64,000 nt of DNA from Cocos nucifera. Lineage: Eukaryota; Streptophyta; Magnoliopsida; Arecales; Arecaceae. Numbering within the stretch: the stretch's first letter is position 1; each line of letters opens with the position of its first letter. The stretch lies in assembly GCA_006176705.1 (NCBI GenBank), contig QRFJ01006401.1, positions 112,001 through 176,000 on the forward strand, read 5' to 3'. The position numbers were made by a program, and so were the translations under genes. The notes under the pieces are model-generated. The model worked only from the letters and a program-made list of their open reading frames with translations, searched no databases and had not been told where the DNA came from. Below, one piece after another: positions 21,999-33,187 of this stretch.

Positions 21999-23047
21999 TC
22001 AGGCCAAGGAGAACAATGGAGGCAAGCCCTAAGGGAAACGCTTGAGATTAGAGCAATAGCTGTAGATTATATGGTTGTTCTGCACCCATCTCATTCTCTC
22101 ATGGGCTTGTGAAATCCAGCTCCTGATTCCACCAGTCACTGCTGGCCGAGTCGGTGCTAGATTTCTTTGAAGGACAGTTGGAGGCAGCAGACAAACAAAC
22201 GCATGCATCGGCTTTGAAATTCTTGTACAAAGCAGTGAAGGGGGCCTTGGTCCAGCCAGTCTTGACGCCCCCACCTTGCATCGCCCAGTCATCAGCATTC
22301 CAGAGGCCGGAGTATATCCTTACAGGTTTGTTGTTTGGAAATGCGATGCCTCTCGACTCCTGATTCTTGAAATCTCTGATTGGCATGCCATCATGAAACT
22401 GAAAGTATGATAAACCATGGTGAGAATAGCATTCAATTGTTTTATTATAAGATAATTGTTTTATTATAACATTCATGACATGTAGAATTAGAACAAATTG
22501 TAGAATTTGATTACTTACATGCCATGGGTCCAAAGGATAGAGTAGGTGTGGAAGTCTTTCGTGGGATCAAACCAAAGGTGGAACTGCATCTCCCTTCCCT
22601 TCCCCCGAGTGAAAACATTGGTGTGGAGCGTATGAGGATCTCCACTGAGGTTCCCAAGGAACTCAAAGTCAATCTCGTCATGACTTGGTCCTTGTGAAGA
22701 CAACTGCAAGCATAAACAGATCTTAGGTCGCTAGTCCTTTGAACTCCACTTAAACCACAAACTTGAGAATTAGTGTGGAGTTAATATGTGCTTACGTAGT
22801 AGGCGGTAACAGTGCCGGCAGAGTTTCCAGGGACAAGCTTGACCTGCATGTCAATCTTTCCAAACAGATACTCATTCTTTGATTGGAAACCGGAACCGGA
22901 GGCTTTGTCAAGGGAGAGGGTAAGGTGCTGCCCATTGTCAAGGATAGCACGCCCGTTGCTCCAAGTGATTTGGAAGTCCTAGTGGAAGATGCCTGAAGGG
23001 GCAATGACCATCAGAGTGCCAGCAAAAAGAGGGAACAATAATGTCAT
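21999..23047 (-). pseudogene. XTH copy A, xyloglucan endotransglucosylase/hydrolase pseudogene
   Basis: It has the same three-exon plan as copies B-D: exon 1 22796-23047, exon 2 22519-22703, exon 3 about 21999-22398, with GT-AG borders. The catalytic motif HDEIDFEFLGN and the NLSG glycosylation site survive in exon 2. Defects that I can read: a TAG in exon 1 right after the signal peptide, where the other copies have Gln before DFQITW; loss of one codon after NGRA; loss of three codons in exon 2; a net 4-base loss at the start of exon 3 that shifts the frame; one extra base near 22110 that creates SP-stop; and a TAG replacing Gln after LKRFP near 22030. It cannot make an enzyme. The first TAG alone removes the catalytic domain. 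A retrotransposon LTR ends 145 bp beyond its stop. Confidence 0.92.
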
Positions 23048-25600
23048 AATGGCACCAGCAGAGGGAGAAGCAACAGAAGGCCCATGCTTTGAGATAATTG
23101 AGTGTTGGAATGGCTGTTGTGATAAGAGTGAGTAAGAGAAGCTCAGGCTGCTGGCTTTTTGTAGCTGAGATGATGAGATAATTGATTCGCTGGTGGGATT
23201 TAGGAAGGGAAGTAGATGGTTCTGCTCGGAGCTGGCAATAGACTGGAGACAGGTCTGGAGTATGAGGTGACACAGTTGTGGTTGAGCAGAGGAAGGTGGG
23301 GAGCTGTTTCCTTGTCATCAGCTTTTGGCATGTCCAACTCCACAGGTTGTCCCTCCCTGCTGCTTTTGTTCACCGACTTGCCAGTCACCAGGTAGCAACT
23401 CGTCTTTATTATTTGATCAAACAGGCTATTATTTTGGTTAAGCTAAGAAAGCATGGATCCTATGTGGTGCATGGTTTGCACAACAGAGTGCTCATCTGAT
23501 AGCTGTCATCACGGAGACAAAATGGCTATCATATAGCTTAGCCATAGATGCCATACATGGCGCATTGTTATTCATAACCATCCATCTTTGGATGACTCTC
23601 ATTGAGTACTCTATCACACTGTGCAGTGCAAAAGGTGCACCGTAGAGGATCCTAAGTCTAAGCTGTTAGCTATGATAATGTTCACGTGGTAAGGTTTTTA
23701 TTATTTTTAAGCTGTAGTCAATTTGGCTTCCGAAAGCAGACTATGTAAGGATCCTATTAAACTGTAATCAAGTAGTTTCAAAGTCTGTAATACAGAGTCT
23801 AAAAGGATACGTAATAGGTGGATAGGTAATCAGTAATCTCTACACATACTATAACCATATGTAAATAGCTTAATATGCAACTAACTATATCAATGCAACA
23901 CCCTTTCATTAAGGATTTTCTAACTCATTTACATCAAAAAAGAAAGTTGACCGGTACTCGACAATTTTCAGATTATCTATTTACTGTTTAAATTTTAATA
24001 GGCATGCGCAATCTGATGGGTGTTTCTGAGATTGCTACGTATTGTATAATTTGGAAGTAATTTGAACAGCTTGATATAGGCTACATAGGCATGAGAAATT
24101 TTGAAACAACGTGGACACTATTAGTAACTTCTAAGAATAAGAGGAATACAATTCATCAAAATAATAAAACCAATCTGAGATTGTTTTGATTTCTTAAAAA
24201 TCTAATATTATTTTGGCATGGTTATCTATACATACACAATTTCTCCAAATAATTTATTTTTACTTATAGGCATATTACTGCCCTTATAAACTCTTGCATG
24301 CAGGATGAGCCAAGCTGTTTATTGCACTATTTGAACCTGGCTTGTTTATGGCAAAGGGTCATGCATCAAAACTCAGCTCAGGTTTGACTGAGTCTGAACA
24401 TGTGTGGGAGAGGCTTTGGTAAAACATAAAGGACTGCAGTATCAAATCACCAAACTATCAAATTATATTACCATTGAATGAGTGGTCTCTATAAGTTTTA
24501 AGTGCTTAGTTTAGTCTTATATTTATGAATAGAAACCAAAAAGAAGAGTTTTTGATAGAAATACATTTGGATCGTTATCTTGGAGCGACATAATCTGTAG
24601 GATATATGCTATTGAGGTGATTTTTTTTTTTTTTTTTTTTTTTGTTGAAAGAAGTCATTGAGGAGGTTGCAATTGCTTATTGAACTGACTTTCGATAAGA
24701 TTTAATCTTCCTTTTGGTAACTCACCTCTAATGGAAAGTAATTCTACTCTTGAAGGAGGTTATTATTGGGTAAATAGACATAATTTGCTTTATGAAAATA
24801 AGTGTGCGAACAATGACTTAACACAATTAATTAATATATTATGTTAGTCTGCATTATATGGAAACTCGGTGATAGATTTTGGCAGCGACTACTTGGCATT
24901 ATTTTGACATTATTTAGGACTATGACTAAATTTTTGTTATAAAACCTGAATTATCTAGCGAACCTGCACAGGATATTTTTTATGATGCATGTACAGAATG
25001 AGATTCGCTTTCGGCAGACTTCGAAGTCTATTCTTATTCTTTTTCAGAAAAAAGAGGCCGGGAAGCACGGTCTGCTGACTGATTAATAACCCTGAAGATG
25101 AACTTCCGGAATTGGAGGTGTACGTTAATAGAATATTTAAGATATGGCCAGATGGATGCTTAGAGCAGTTCCACTCATCAAAAGTGAAACCTTGCAAAAG
25201 AAAAATACCCGTCCTTTCTCAAGATAAATTAGTCACTCGAAGATTTTAAGTTTAATTTACTGTTTGCTATAAACGTTCAGGATTTTATTGCATCTTTTTA
25301 TAGTATTTTTGACAAGGATGATGAAGGGTGAGATGGCAAGTTCAACTTACGAGATTATGTTGACTTTCCACTAAAATTTTCCCCGTATAAAATATGCATT
25401 CCTGTGGAAAGAAGCAGCTCGGTTTCTTCTGCATGATAAAGAAAACTCTGCAAGGTTCTATTGGTGAAATTCGTGGCATCGCTTAACATGGAGGATATAA
25501 TTGAGAGTACATGCTCTTTCTCTATTTATGGACTAAACCGACAATAAAGAACAAATGAATGAAAGAATGGGCGCGATTGTTTTCTATTTTCCATTTCGCT
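23048..25600. other. intergenic region between XTH A and B
   Basis: Upstream of copy A, 23050-23300 retains weak similarity to the promoter-proximal sequence of copy B (the GAGCTGGCAA(T/C)AGA phrase at 23228). From 23500 to 25560 I see AT-rich, non-coding sequence. The stretch 24180-24340 recurs at 41255-41403. The small frames here (for example 24955-25197) have no recognisable features. Confidence 0.6.
24621..24643 (+). repeat. poly(T) tract
   Basis: Twenty-three T in a row. It could be the reverse complement of a retroposed poly(A) tail, but no adjacent retroposed body was recognised. Confidence 0.9.
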
Positions 25601-26666
25601 TCAGGCGATGGAGCACTCTGGTGGTGGGCCCTGAGGGAATCGCTTGAGGTCGGTGCAGTAGTTGTAGATCATATAATTTCTCTGTACCCATCTCATCCTT
25701 TCTTGGCTCGTGGAATCCAGATCCTGATTCCACCAGTCACTGCCGGTCGAAGCAGTACCAGTTTTCTTCGAAGGACAATTCGAGGCACCGGCGGACCAAA
25801 CGCAGGCATCAGCATTGAAATTCCTGTATGAGGCCGTGAAGGGGGCGTTCGTCCAGTCGGTCTTGATGCGTCCGCCCTGCGTCGCCCAGTCATCGGCATT
25901 CCAGAGGCTGGAGTAGATCCTCATGGCTTGGTTCTTTGGAAAAGCAACACCCTTGGACTCCATATTCTCGAAGTCTCTGATCGGTGTGCCATCAACCATG
26001 AAGCTGAAAGGATAAATAAATCCAAGATGAGCATCATTAATTTCAAATGCGAAAGAGAATGCATGATTTTGTAATAGATAGTACAGGACTATTTATTTAC
26101 GTAGAATTTGAGAACTCACATGATATGTTTTGGGTTCCAGAGGATGGAGTAGGTGTGGAAGTCCTTGGTGGGATCAAACCAGAGTTGGAACTGCATCTCT
26201 CTGTTCCCCTTCCCCTGGGCGAACACATTGGTGTGGAGCGTGTAAGGGTCTCCACTGAGGTTTCCAAGGAACTCGAAGTCGATCTCATCATGGGTTGGTC
26301 CTTGCGATGATAACTGCAAGGAGAAATAGAGCATAAAAAGCGGGGTTAGTTCTGCAATCAAAACGCAAAGGGGATGGATTAGATGCCTGGTGGCCGTAAA
26401 ACGGGGCTTACATAGTAGGCTGTGACGGTGCCGGCGGAGTTCCCAGGGACTAGTTTCAGCTGCATGTCGATCTTGCCGAAGAGATACTCGTTCGTGGACT
26501 GGAAGCCGGAGCCAGAGGCTTTGTCCAGGGAGAGGGTGAGGAGCTGCCCGTTGTCAAGGATCTTTGCGCGCCCATCACCCCAAGTGATCTGGAAGTCCTG
26601 GTAGAGGTTACCAGCGGAGGCACCGGCCATAAAGGAGCAAGCTAGCAGGAGAAGAATTAAAGCCAT
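25601..26666 (-). CDS. XTH: XTH copy B, xyloglucan endotransglucosylase/hydrolase
   Basis: Three exons: 26412-26666, 26120-26313 and 25601-26003 (255+194+403 nt), joined across GT-AG introns of 98 and 116 bp, giving 283 residues, a usual length for the family. Residues 1 to about 19 (MALILLLLACSF...) look like a signal peptide, so the product is secreted to the wall. The GH16 catalytic motif HDEIDFEFLG is at residues 93-102 with E95, D97 and E99, followed by the N-glycosylation site N103-L-S. The C-terminal XTH domain has the conserved WNADDWAT, MRWVQRNYMIYNYC and PPEC parts. The enzyme cuts xyloglucan and joins the new end to another chain (or to water). The closest known types are the TCH4/XTH22-25-like group, judged by memory. 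An in-frame upstream ATG at 26699 would add 11 residues; the start at 26666 matches copy C and puts the hydrophobic signal first. Confidence 0.93.
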
Positions 26667-26765
26667 GATGGCACTAGTAGAGGGGGTAGCTGCTGTCATG
26701 ATTTTAGCAAGAGAGAGGATGGGAGTGTTGGTGGTGGAGGGAAGAAGACAGCAGGAGCTATTGCG

Positions 26766-26775
26766 TTTATATATA
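26766..26775 (-). promoter_or_regulatory. TATA box of XTH copy B
   Basis: The minus strand reads TATATATAAA about 100 bp upstream of the ATG at 26666. The same sequence lies at the same distance before copy D. Confidence 0.7.
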
Positions 26776-26789
26776 CGCGAGAGGCGATG

Positions 26790-27055
26790 AGATAGGGGAT
26801 GGAGGAAAGGGCTTGGATGGTTCTCCTCTCCATGCTGTGAGCTGGCAACAGATTGGCGACAGCGGTATACGAAGGTGGCTTGTTTTGATTAAAAGGTGGG
26901 CTCGAGACTTGAGGTCAAGCTGGAGGGAGGTGAAGACCGGTTTCGGATGGGTGGGGCGGTGTCTGCTGATGCACCAGTGGCCAATGGGTGCCTACGGGAT
27001 CTTCCGCGTCAGATGGACATGGATTTGGTGATCACTGGTCACCGTTGGCTCGCGA
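26790..27055 (-). repeat. XTH B promoter-proximal segment, repeat copy 1
   Basis: About 265 bp starting GAGATAGGGGATGGAGGAAA (plus strand) that recurs in direct orientation at 28197-28460. It includes the ACAGCGGTATACGAAG and GAAGACCGGTTTCGGATG phrases. It lies just upstream of the TATA box, so copy 1 is the functional promoter region and copy 2 is distal. Confidence 0.85.
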
Positions 27056-27089
27056 GGTAACAAACGTTACTTGTATCTTAATAATAAAT

Positions 27090-28190
27090 TTTAAAAAATT
27101 TTCATCGATCTCTTTAGTATTAATGAAAAAATTAAGAAAAAAATTAGAGTATTGATCTTACTCTCATCGTTTTCTTCTTTTTTTGAGCTTTTAATGACTG
27201 CTCTTATTATGAAAAAATATATCATTAAGATTGAAGAAGTTACTTCTACACTTCAAGATTTTCAGATAGAAAAATTGAGTCTTAAGTTCAAGTGGCAACT
27301 TGACTTTGATAGTAACCAAAGATGATAGTGGCAGAGGTCGAAGAGGTAGACGATTCTAAGATGGGTGATCCAAATTTAAGTCGAACGACTTCAGCAAGAT
27401 TAAATGCTCTCGGTTGATGAAGTAGGGCATTCAGTCAGGGATTGTCCATAGCTCAAAGATCAGATAAAGATTATTATGGCGGTGGTTCAAAGTAGCGAGA
27501 CATATAAGATCAATGACGTATTTATGATCTCAGATGAGGTATCTACTTTTTTCAGCAGTGAATTTTAGATTTGATATACTTGCATCATATTTGTTACAGA
27601 GAAGAACTATTTGACTCTCTAGAAAGAGCAGTGAGGATATTGTTTATTTGATGGATTAAGTTTTATGATCAAGGGCATTGAGATAGTCAGCTTACAGTCA
27701 CATGATGGAGCAATGAGAAAATTAAATGAAAAAATTTTAAAAAAAATCTGATTTCACTGGAAGGACTGGATTCAAGCAGCTATAAATGAAGATTTGATGA
27801 TTGAATACTGAAGGTTATTCATGGCAGTAGGATTATGACGAGTGAAAGAAAGTATGGAGAATATTATCTTTTGGCAGGAAGTTTAGTGCAAGATAGAGCT
27901 TCAAGTGCCAGTGGGAGTGTAATGTAAGTTTGAGCTTCAGGTACAAGTGAATTGGGCATGAAATGAAAGACTCGGAAGAATGACAGGCGATATCGCAAGA
28001 TGAAGTTTCTATTACCATACGAGGTTATCCTAAATAGGTCTTAGATCATATGGCATATTACAGGAATATATGATGGAGATGAAATCAAATGATTTAGCTC
28101 GACTTCTATATTTATCTATTCATGAGTAGTCAGTTATTTATTTTAGGACATGGAGGCGAGATCATTGATCCAAAAGCTCTTAAAAGATGA
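27090..28190 (+). pseudogene. decayed copia fragment (gag end to pre-integrase) upstream of XTH B
   Basis: Plus-strand frames show a GHSVRDCP zinc-knuckle-like piece (about 27430), a KINDVFMISDEVSTFFS piece, a segment around 27650-27720 with FMIKGIEIVSLQSHDGAMRKL, and a later segment with AVGL.RVKESMENIIFWQE. In order and spacing these resemble the gag tail, protease and pre-integrase of Tork-type copia elements. There are many stops. It sits between the two 265-bp direct repeats. Copy D has the same fragment at 59870-60945. Confidence 0.65.
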
Positions 28191-28196
28191 TGTGAT

Positions 28197-28460
28197 GAGA
28201 TAGGGGATGGAGGAAAGGGCTTGGATGGCTTTCCTCTGCATGCTGTGGGCTGGTAATAGATTGACGACAGCGGTATACGAAGATGGCTTGTTTTGATTAA
28301 AAGATGGGCTCGAGACTTGAGGTCGAACCGGAGAAAGGTGAAGACCGGTTTCGGATGGATGGGGCGGGGTCCGGTGATGTACCCGGTGGCAAATGGGTGC
28401 CTACTGAAACTTCCGCGTCAAATAGACACGGACTTCGTGGTCACTGGTCACCATTGGCTA
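28197..28460 (-). repeat. XTH B promoter-proximal segment, repeat copy 2
   Basis: Direct repeat of 26790-27055 with about a dozen or more substitutions (for example GTATACGAAGATGG for GTATACGAAGGTGG). Its right side continues into sequence unique to this copy. Confidence 0.85.
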
Positions 28461-29540
28461 CGGACTCTTCCATGCTTATCCATCCCGGAAAGGGCAAAAA
28501 ATAAAATAAAAAGAACATCACGTGACATGGGGTGCAGGACTTTCCAGCTACGTTCGGTTTTCTTTCCAGCTATATTTTGGTTGTGGCTATTTTGTGTTGA
28601 TTTGTATCCAGCTGTAGTTTGGCCGGGATACTTTGTGTCGATAATGGTTAAATGCTCACCTGTTTGCACGGAGCACCAGGCCCGCTATAAAGGATCGAGG
28701 GACCGTGCAAAGCAGCTCTCGTGCACGTACGCGTGATGCTTTGACCCACAAAACATTGACGGCTGCAGTTAGACTGCTTGCGTACGTGGCAGTACCATAT
28801 GGGTATTTCCTGCTTACAAGAGCACTTTCCGGCAGCAGTCAGAACGAAGTTTATTCCCTCGAAATAATAATGCTGCTTGCGTGTCACATGTGGCCAATCG
28901 GTTGCTTGGCTCACAAGGAGACACTTGCACGCTCCCGAGGATGCCGTCACAGCTAATTTTCCTTGATTCGAGGATGGATTACAGTTTGGTTTTGTTTTGT
29001 TTTTTTTTTTAATTTTAGTTCTGTTGTTATTATTATTATTCTTATTTTGATTTTATTTTTTTTTAGTATAATTTATTTTTTTGAAATATAAAAGAAGGTA
29101 ATTGCTTGCTCTATCCTATTTGCTAAGATTAATTGTCAGGTTTTCATTTTATTAAGATTAATCATTGCTTTTAATAATTTTCATATTAAATTAGGTTGAG
29201 CATTAAATTTAATATTTTTAAATTTATTTTTAAGTTGAAGTTAGGTGGTGATGTTTTTACCTTTTAGTGAAAAATAGTGAAATTTTTGTATTATAGTGGA
29301 TCCAAGAGAGAATATGGTTTTGTAAAAAGAGAAAATCACGTGAAAAATAAAAAAGATTTGTTTGAAGAGATGAGAACTTTTTAAAAAATAAAGATAAATT
29401 TATTATTTTATTTTTTTAATTTTTATTTAAAATAAATTTATTTTTTTTAAAATATTTATTTTTTACTGTTGTTGCTTGATTTATTTAGATTTTGTTTTAG
29501 ATCTTAGATGAGCATGTTTAATTTTTATCATATTATTCTA
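28461..29540. other. non-coding flank with possible copia LTR end
   Basis: 28461-28950 is ordinary sequence with no recognised gene (it repeats at 61215-61570 up to about 28820). 28980-29540 is AT-rich and ends next to a copia-type primer-binding site, so part of it is probably a copia LTR; its start is not clear. Confidence 0.5.
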
Positions 29541-29542
29541 TA

Positions 29543-29558
29543 TAGTATCAGAGGAAGG
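29543..29558 (+). other. copia-type primer-binding site
   Basis: TAGTATCAGAGGAAGG, close to the initiator-tRNA-Met type site. The same site occurs at 42491 (TAGTATCAGAGCAAGG) and about 61759 in the two paralogous flanks. It marks the end of an LTR followed by a leader (29559 to about 30020) without a recognisable gag. Confidence 0.65.
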
Positions 29559-30042
29559 ATGGAGTGTGATGAAGTACTGTGCAGCTTTGATTTGATTTTT
29601 TAGAGTGCAATTTTTAAAACAATGAGTTGATTACCGATGGTTGTTATGTTTGTATATCGGTATGATTCTAAAACTTCCGGTAAAGCCAACTTTATTAACA
29701 TCAACATAACTGCTTTCACTACTACCACTTATCTCTTTAAGTTGACAATATTTGTTATCTAACTTGAAAGTCTTTGGTCAAAGCATATTTGATGAAACGA
29801 GATTTATATCATATTTTAGAAATGTTAAAGATCATGTTAACAAATATTCTTAATAATAAGGTTGCAAGAAGTGAGTGAAATTAGAAATTTAGAATGATGA
29901 TATGGATTATCTATGCGATGAAAGATAGAGAGAAGTATATCTCTATGTTCAAGATATATAGAAGTTTATAGCTATTAATTAAAGATTTAATAAGATGTGA
30001 CATTTTCAATAAAAGTAATCTGAAAATATTTAAGATTTAATA

Positions 30043-30608
30043 TTCGATCAAGATGAAGCTTTGGTACAGGATGAAGTTAGGCTTTGGGTTAATAGCTACT
30101 TCAAGGCAACTGGTGCCGAGAGAAAAAATTGGACTTCTACACCATCTTTCTATTCATGCCGATCCAAGATCAGAGATCAGGCTATTTTATTTTATTTTTT
30201 TTTAAATTCTATGTATTTAAATTCTAAAATTTTAATTAATGTAAAATTTTTTTTATACTCTTTAATTTCATGCTCTTTATTTTTATTATAATTTAATTTT
30301 TATACTTTAAATTATTATTTTTTATTTTATTGCAAGTAGATGCTAAGATCTAACTAGTAGATCTTAGTCTCAAGTTTATTTTTCTATATAATTTAATTTT
30401 TACTTCGTAATTCTAAATTTTTGACTTCAAATTCTATTTCCAAATTTTTTTTTTCTTTTAAGAAAATCAAAGACTTCAAATCTAAAAACACTACCTTCCC
30501 TGTGGATTCGATCCGACTCACTGCTATCTATGCATTTTTAATTATTTTAAGAAGTCGAATTAAATTGATAAATACGGTGTCTTAACGACAACATCGCGTT
30601 CCTATCAA
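30043..30608 (+). mobile_element. Athila-like LTR, 3' fragment
   Basis: Matches the last 570 bp or so of the LTR at 51195-52868, from GATCAAGATGAAGCTTTGGT to CATCGCGTT(C/T)CTATCA. The 5' part of the LTR is missing and no primer-binding site follows. The small frame 30061-30291 is part of the LTR and not a gene. Confidence 0.85.
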
Positions 30609-31431
30609 GACGTGAGCCCCATGAGGATAACGCATGGAGTCCCATACAAATGGGACTCCAGGTTGCTTCATGAATTTAAATGCTGTGGCGCCAAGAAGTC
30701 CTGTTTGATCAGTCTTGGCGCCATCTAAGAAAATTTTTGAGGGACTCTAATCTGCTTGGATCAGATAATGTCATTTCATCAATCAGATTTAGATCTGATT
30801 GCACAAAGGACCGTGATTGATCGGGATGATGTGGCACTGCATGGCACAGCAGGGTTTATATAAACCATGTCTGCACCTAGAATTAAGAGCTTCTACTTTA
30901 GCCCATGCCATATAGCCCCTCTCCCTTCCTCTCCATGCCATCCTCAGATCCTCTCTCTCCTCTCCACGCCCAAGGAACTTTGGATACGAGTTAGGTGCGA
31001 TCTAAGCAAATAAAAAGGGACAGAAAAGGAAGAAGGCAGCACTGCTGCAAGAGACAATAACTGATCTTCAAAAGTCATTTTGAAGATCTTCAAGATCAGA
31101 TCCAGATTTGAATTTTGGAGAATAGATTGAGAAGAAGAAGATCTTCAGATCCTATCCGAGTGGATATCGGTAGAGGCTAGGCACTTGTGTGGCTACATCC
31201 AGAACCTCAAGCAAACATCAGGATCATCATAGGATAATTGGATTATCCAAAATAAAAGTATAATTAAATTAGATTTAATTTTTATTTTATTTTATTTTAT
31301 CAAATCAATAAGATCAGATCTGAAAAATCTTAGATCTGATTAGGATCTTAGAAAAAATTTTTAAAATATTCCTCTTGATCCAATCAGATCTGAACGAACC
31401 TGCATCGAAAAAATAAAATTTTTTTCTTCAC
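30609..31431 (+). mobile_element. second LTR-like fragment with TATA box
   Basis: Directly abuts the previous LTR end. It has GTTTATATAAACC at 30852-30864 as a likely core promoter, a pyrimidine-rich CCTCTCTCTCCTCTCC region after it, and an AT-rich end AATTTTTTTCTTCA, the look of a retrotransposon LTR 3' portion. The family is not identified. Confidence 0.5.
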
Positions 31432-32127
31432 CTATATAATTTTATATAGTGCTTATTAATTTTTAAAAAAAATATATAATTATATAAATATGCTATTAAC
31501 TTGATTTATCATCTATTTAATAATATTTTTAATTTTATAGTCAAAAAATTTAATTATCTAACTTATATTTATAATTATATCCATACTTTCAATATCCTAA
31601 TTGGTCGATATCCATTTAAAATAAATATAGATATAAAACTTTTGCATTCGAATAATATCCATATCCATATTTGTATTCATCAGATAAAATAAATATGGAT
31701 ATGGATATGCAGATCCCGATCCAGTTTCAGTCCTAGCAAAATTGCATAACCAACATATAGGCATATAACAAAGAATCAGACAACTTCCACATGGATTATA
31801 TGTAGAAGGAAAGTGGAGCTGCACGAAACAAAACATGATCGATCCAAATTAAGCCAATGTTATACTTTGATCATCACCAACATGGAATAAATAACTTAAT
31901 GGCTGCATCCTTACCTATCGAAGCTAGCTCAAATTTATCATTAATTTTTCATTATATTCTCTAAATTTTGTGCAAGACGTGAGGATCTCTTTTAGTTTAG
32001 AATTTCTATGGGTTAATATAACTGAAATTTGAATTTATATTCATAAACAAGATATAGCAAGCCGAAGGCTTAGAGAGATAGTTAAGACAGAGAGGATTCG
32101 CTGCCTCAATAGTAGGCATGATCTTCA
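31432..32127. other. AT-rich flank of XTH copy C (downstream side)
   Basis: No gene recognised. It contains several GGATAT/ATATCC runs (31600-31710). From about 31607 on, the sequence is repeated at 56727 onward. Confidence 0.6.
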
Positions 32128-32363
32128 GGCTATGTTCGGTGCATTACCAGATAATGGTAATCTGGATTACCTATAATCTATATAGATTGTCAGTAATGTT
32201 GATTACTGTGCTTGGTACATGCAAGTAATATTATAGTAAAATTACTAAAAATTTTGATTGACATATTTAGTATGATAATCAGATTACTGGTAATGTAACA
32301 TCAAATTTTTAAAATATTCTTAAATCAAATTTATTAAAAATCACACTCAATACATAAAATATA

Positions 32364-32406
<43 letters not shown>

Positions 32407-32748
32407 TTTACATATTCTAATATATATATTGTGATATATTATTATAATATAATATTAGTATAATATATCATTATATATTATGTATTATATATTATATATT
32501 ATATTCTAATATATATTTATATTTATATTATATATATTTTTTTGATGAAGATATTTTTATCTAAAAATATCATTATCAAATTATTAAATATTTGATAATT
32601 TGGATAGCCATCCTTCTCTTTGGTAATCCAGATTATCTCTTATCTTATAAGAGATAATCTAAATTATCAATTTAAAAAAAAATATTAAATATGATAATTT
32701 GATAATTTTTTTTTAAAATTTTTATATTGCTGGCAATCAAATGTAACC
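32128..32748. mobile_element. Tourist-like (PIF/Harbinger) MITE
   Basis: Ends GGCTATGTTCGGTGCATTAC and, at the right, the complement-like CTGGCAATCAAATGTAACC, forming imperfect terminal inverted repeats. Flanked by TCA at 32125-32127 and TCA at 32749-32751, a 3-bp target duplication. Length 621 bp, no coding capacity, AT-rich core with a TA microsatellite. A second copy is at 57246-57953, inside the duplicated segment. Confidence 0.7.
32368..32402. repeat. (TA)n microsatellite in the MITE
   Basis: About 17 TA units; the same site in the copy near XTH D is expanded to about 120 bp. Confidence 0.95.
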
Positions 32749-33187
32749 TCAAAGTTCAAAGAACATCCACCTGAGACCATTCACTTGAATCATAGGTTGA
32801 AAATGTCCTTTAATGGTAAATTTAATCATACCTTTTCCTTTTAGTACTTTTCTGGGACAATTTGCCTCGGATTTGAATGGCAGTTTCAACTAAAGAGAGA
32901 GATTATTCTGAAAGCAGGCATGTATTACTATATTTGCATTGTATATACTCGGAAAATAATTCCTGTCTTCCAAATTGATTTCAGCCGAACGGCTAAAGAA
33001 AATTCAGCCTCGAGCTTTTATTTTAACATATGCATGGTATCACTTTACAGGGAGAATATAACAAGATACATAGTGTTCTGTGTTCATTAACAAGAATTAT
33101 CATAAATGATCTGTCCTAGCTATAGTATCCCATAGAAGAATCAATGAATAAAAGAATTTGTCTGCCTGTTACGTGATTTCATCCTCC

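Noticed and set aside
22792..23318. Minus-strand frames of 126 and 70 codons over XTH A exon 1 and its upstream side
   Set aside because: Other frames than the XTH reading and no motif; they are shadows or chance frames.
29543..29558. Piece of tRNA-Met-like sequence
   Set aside because: Only the primer-binding stretch is present here and at 12018, 42491 and 61759; no tRNA gene structure.
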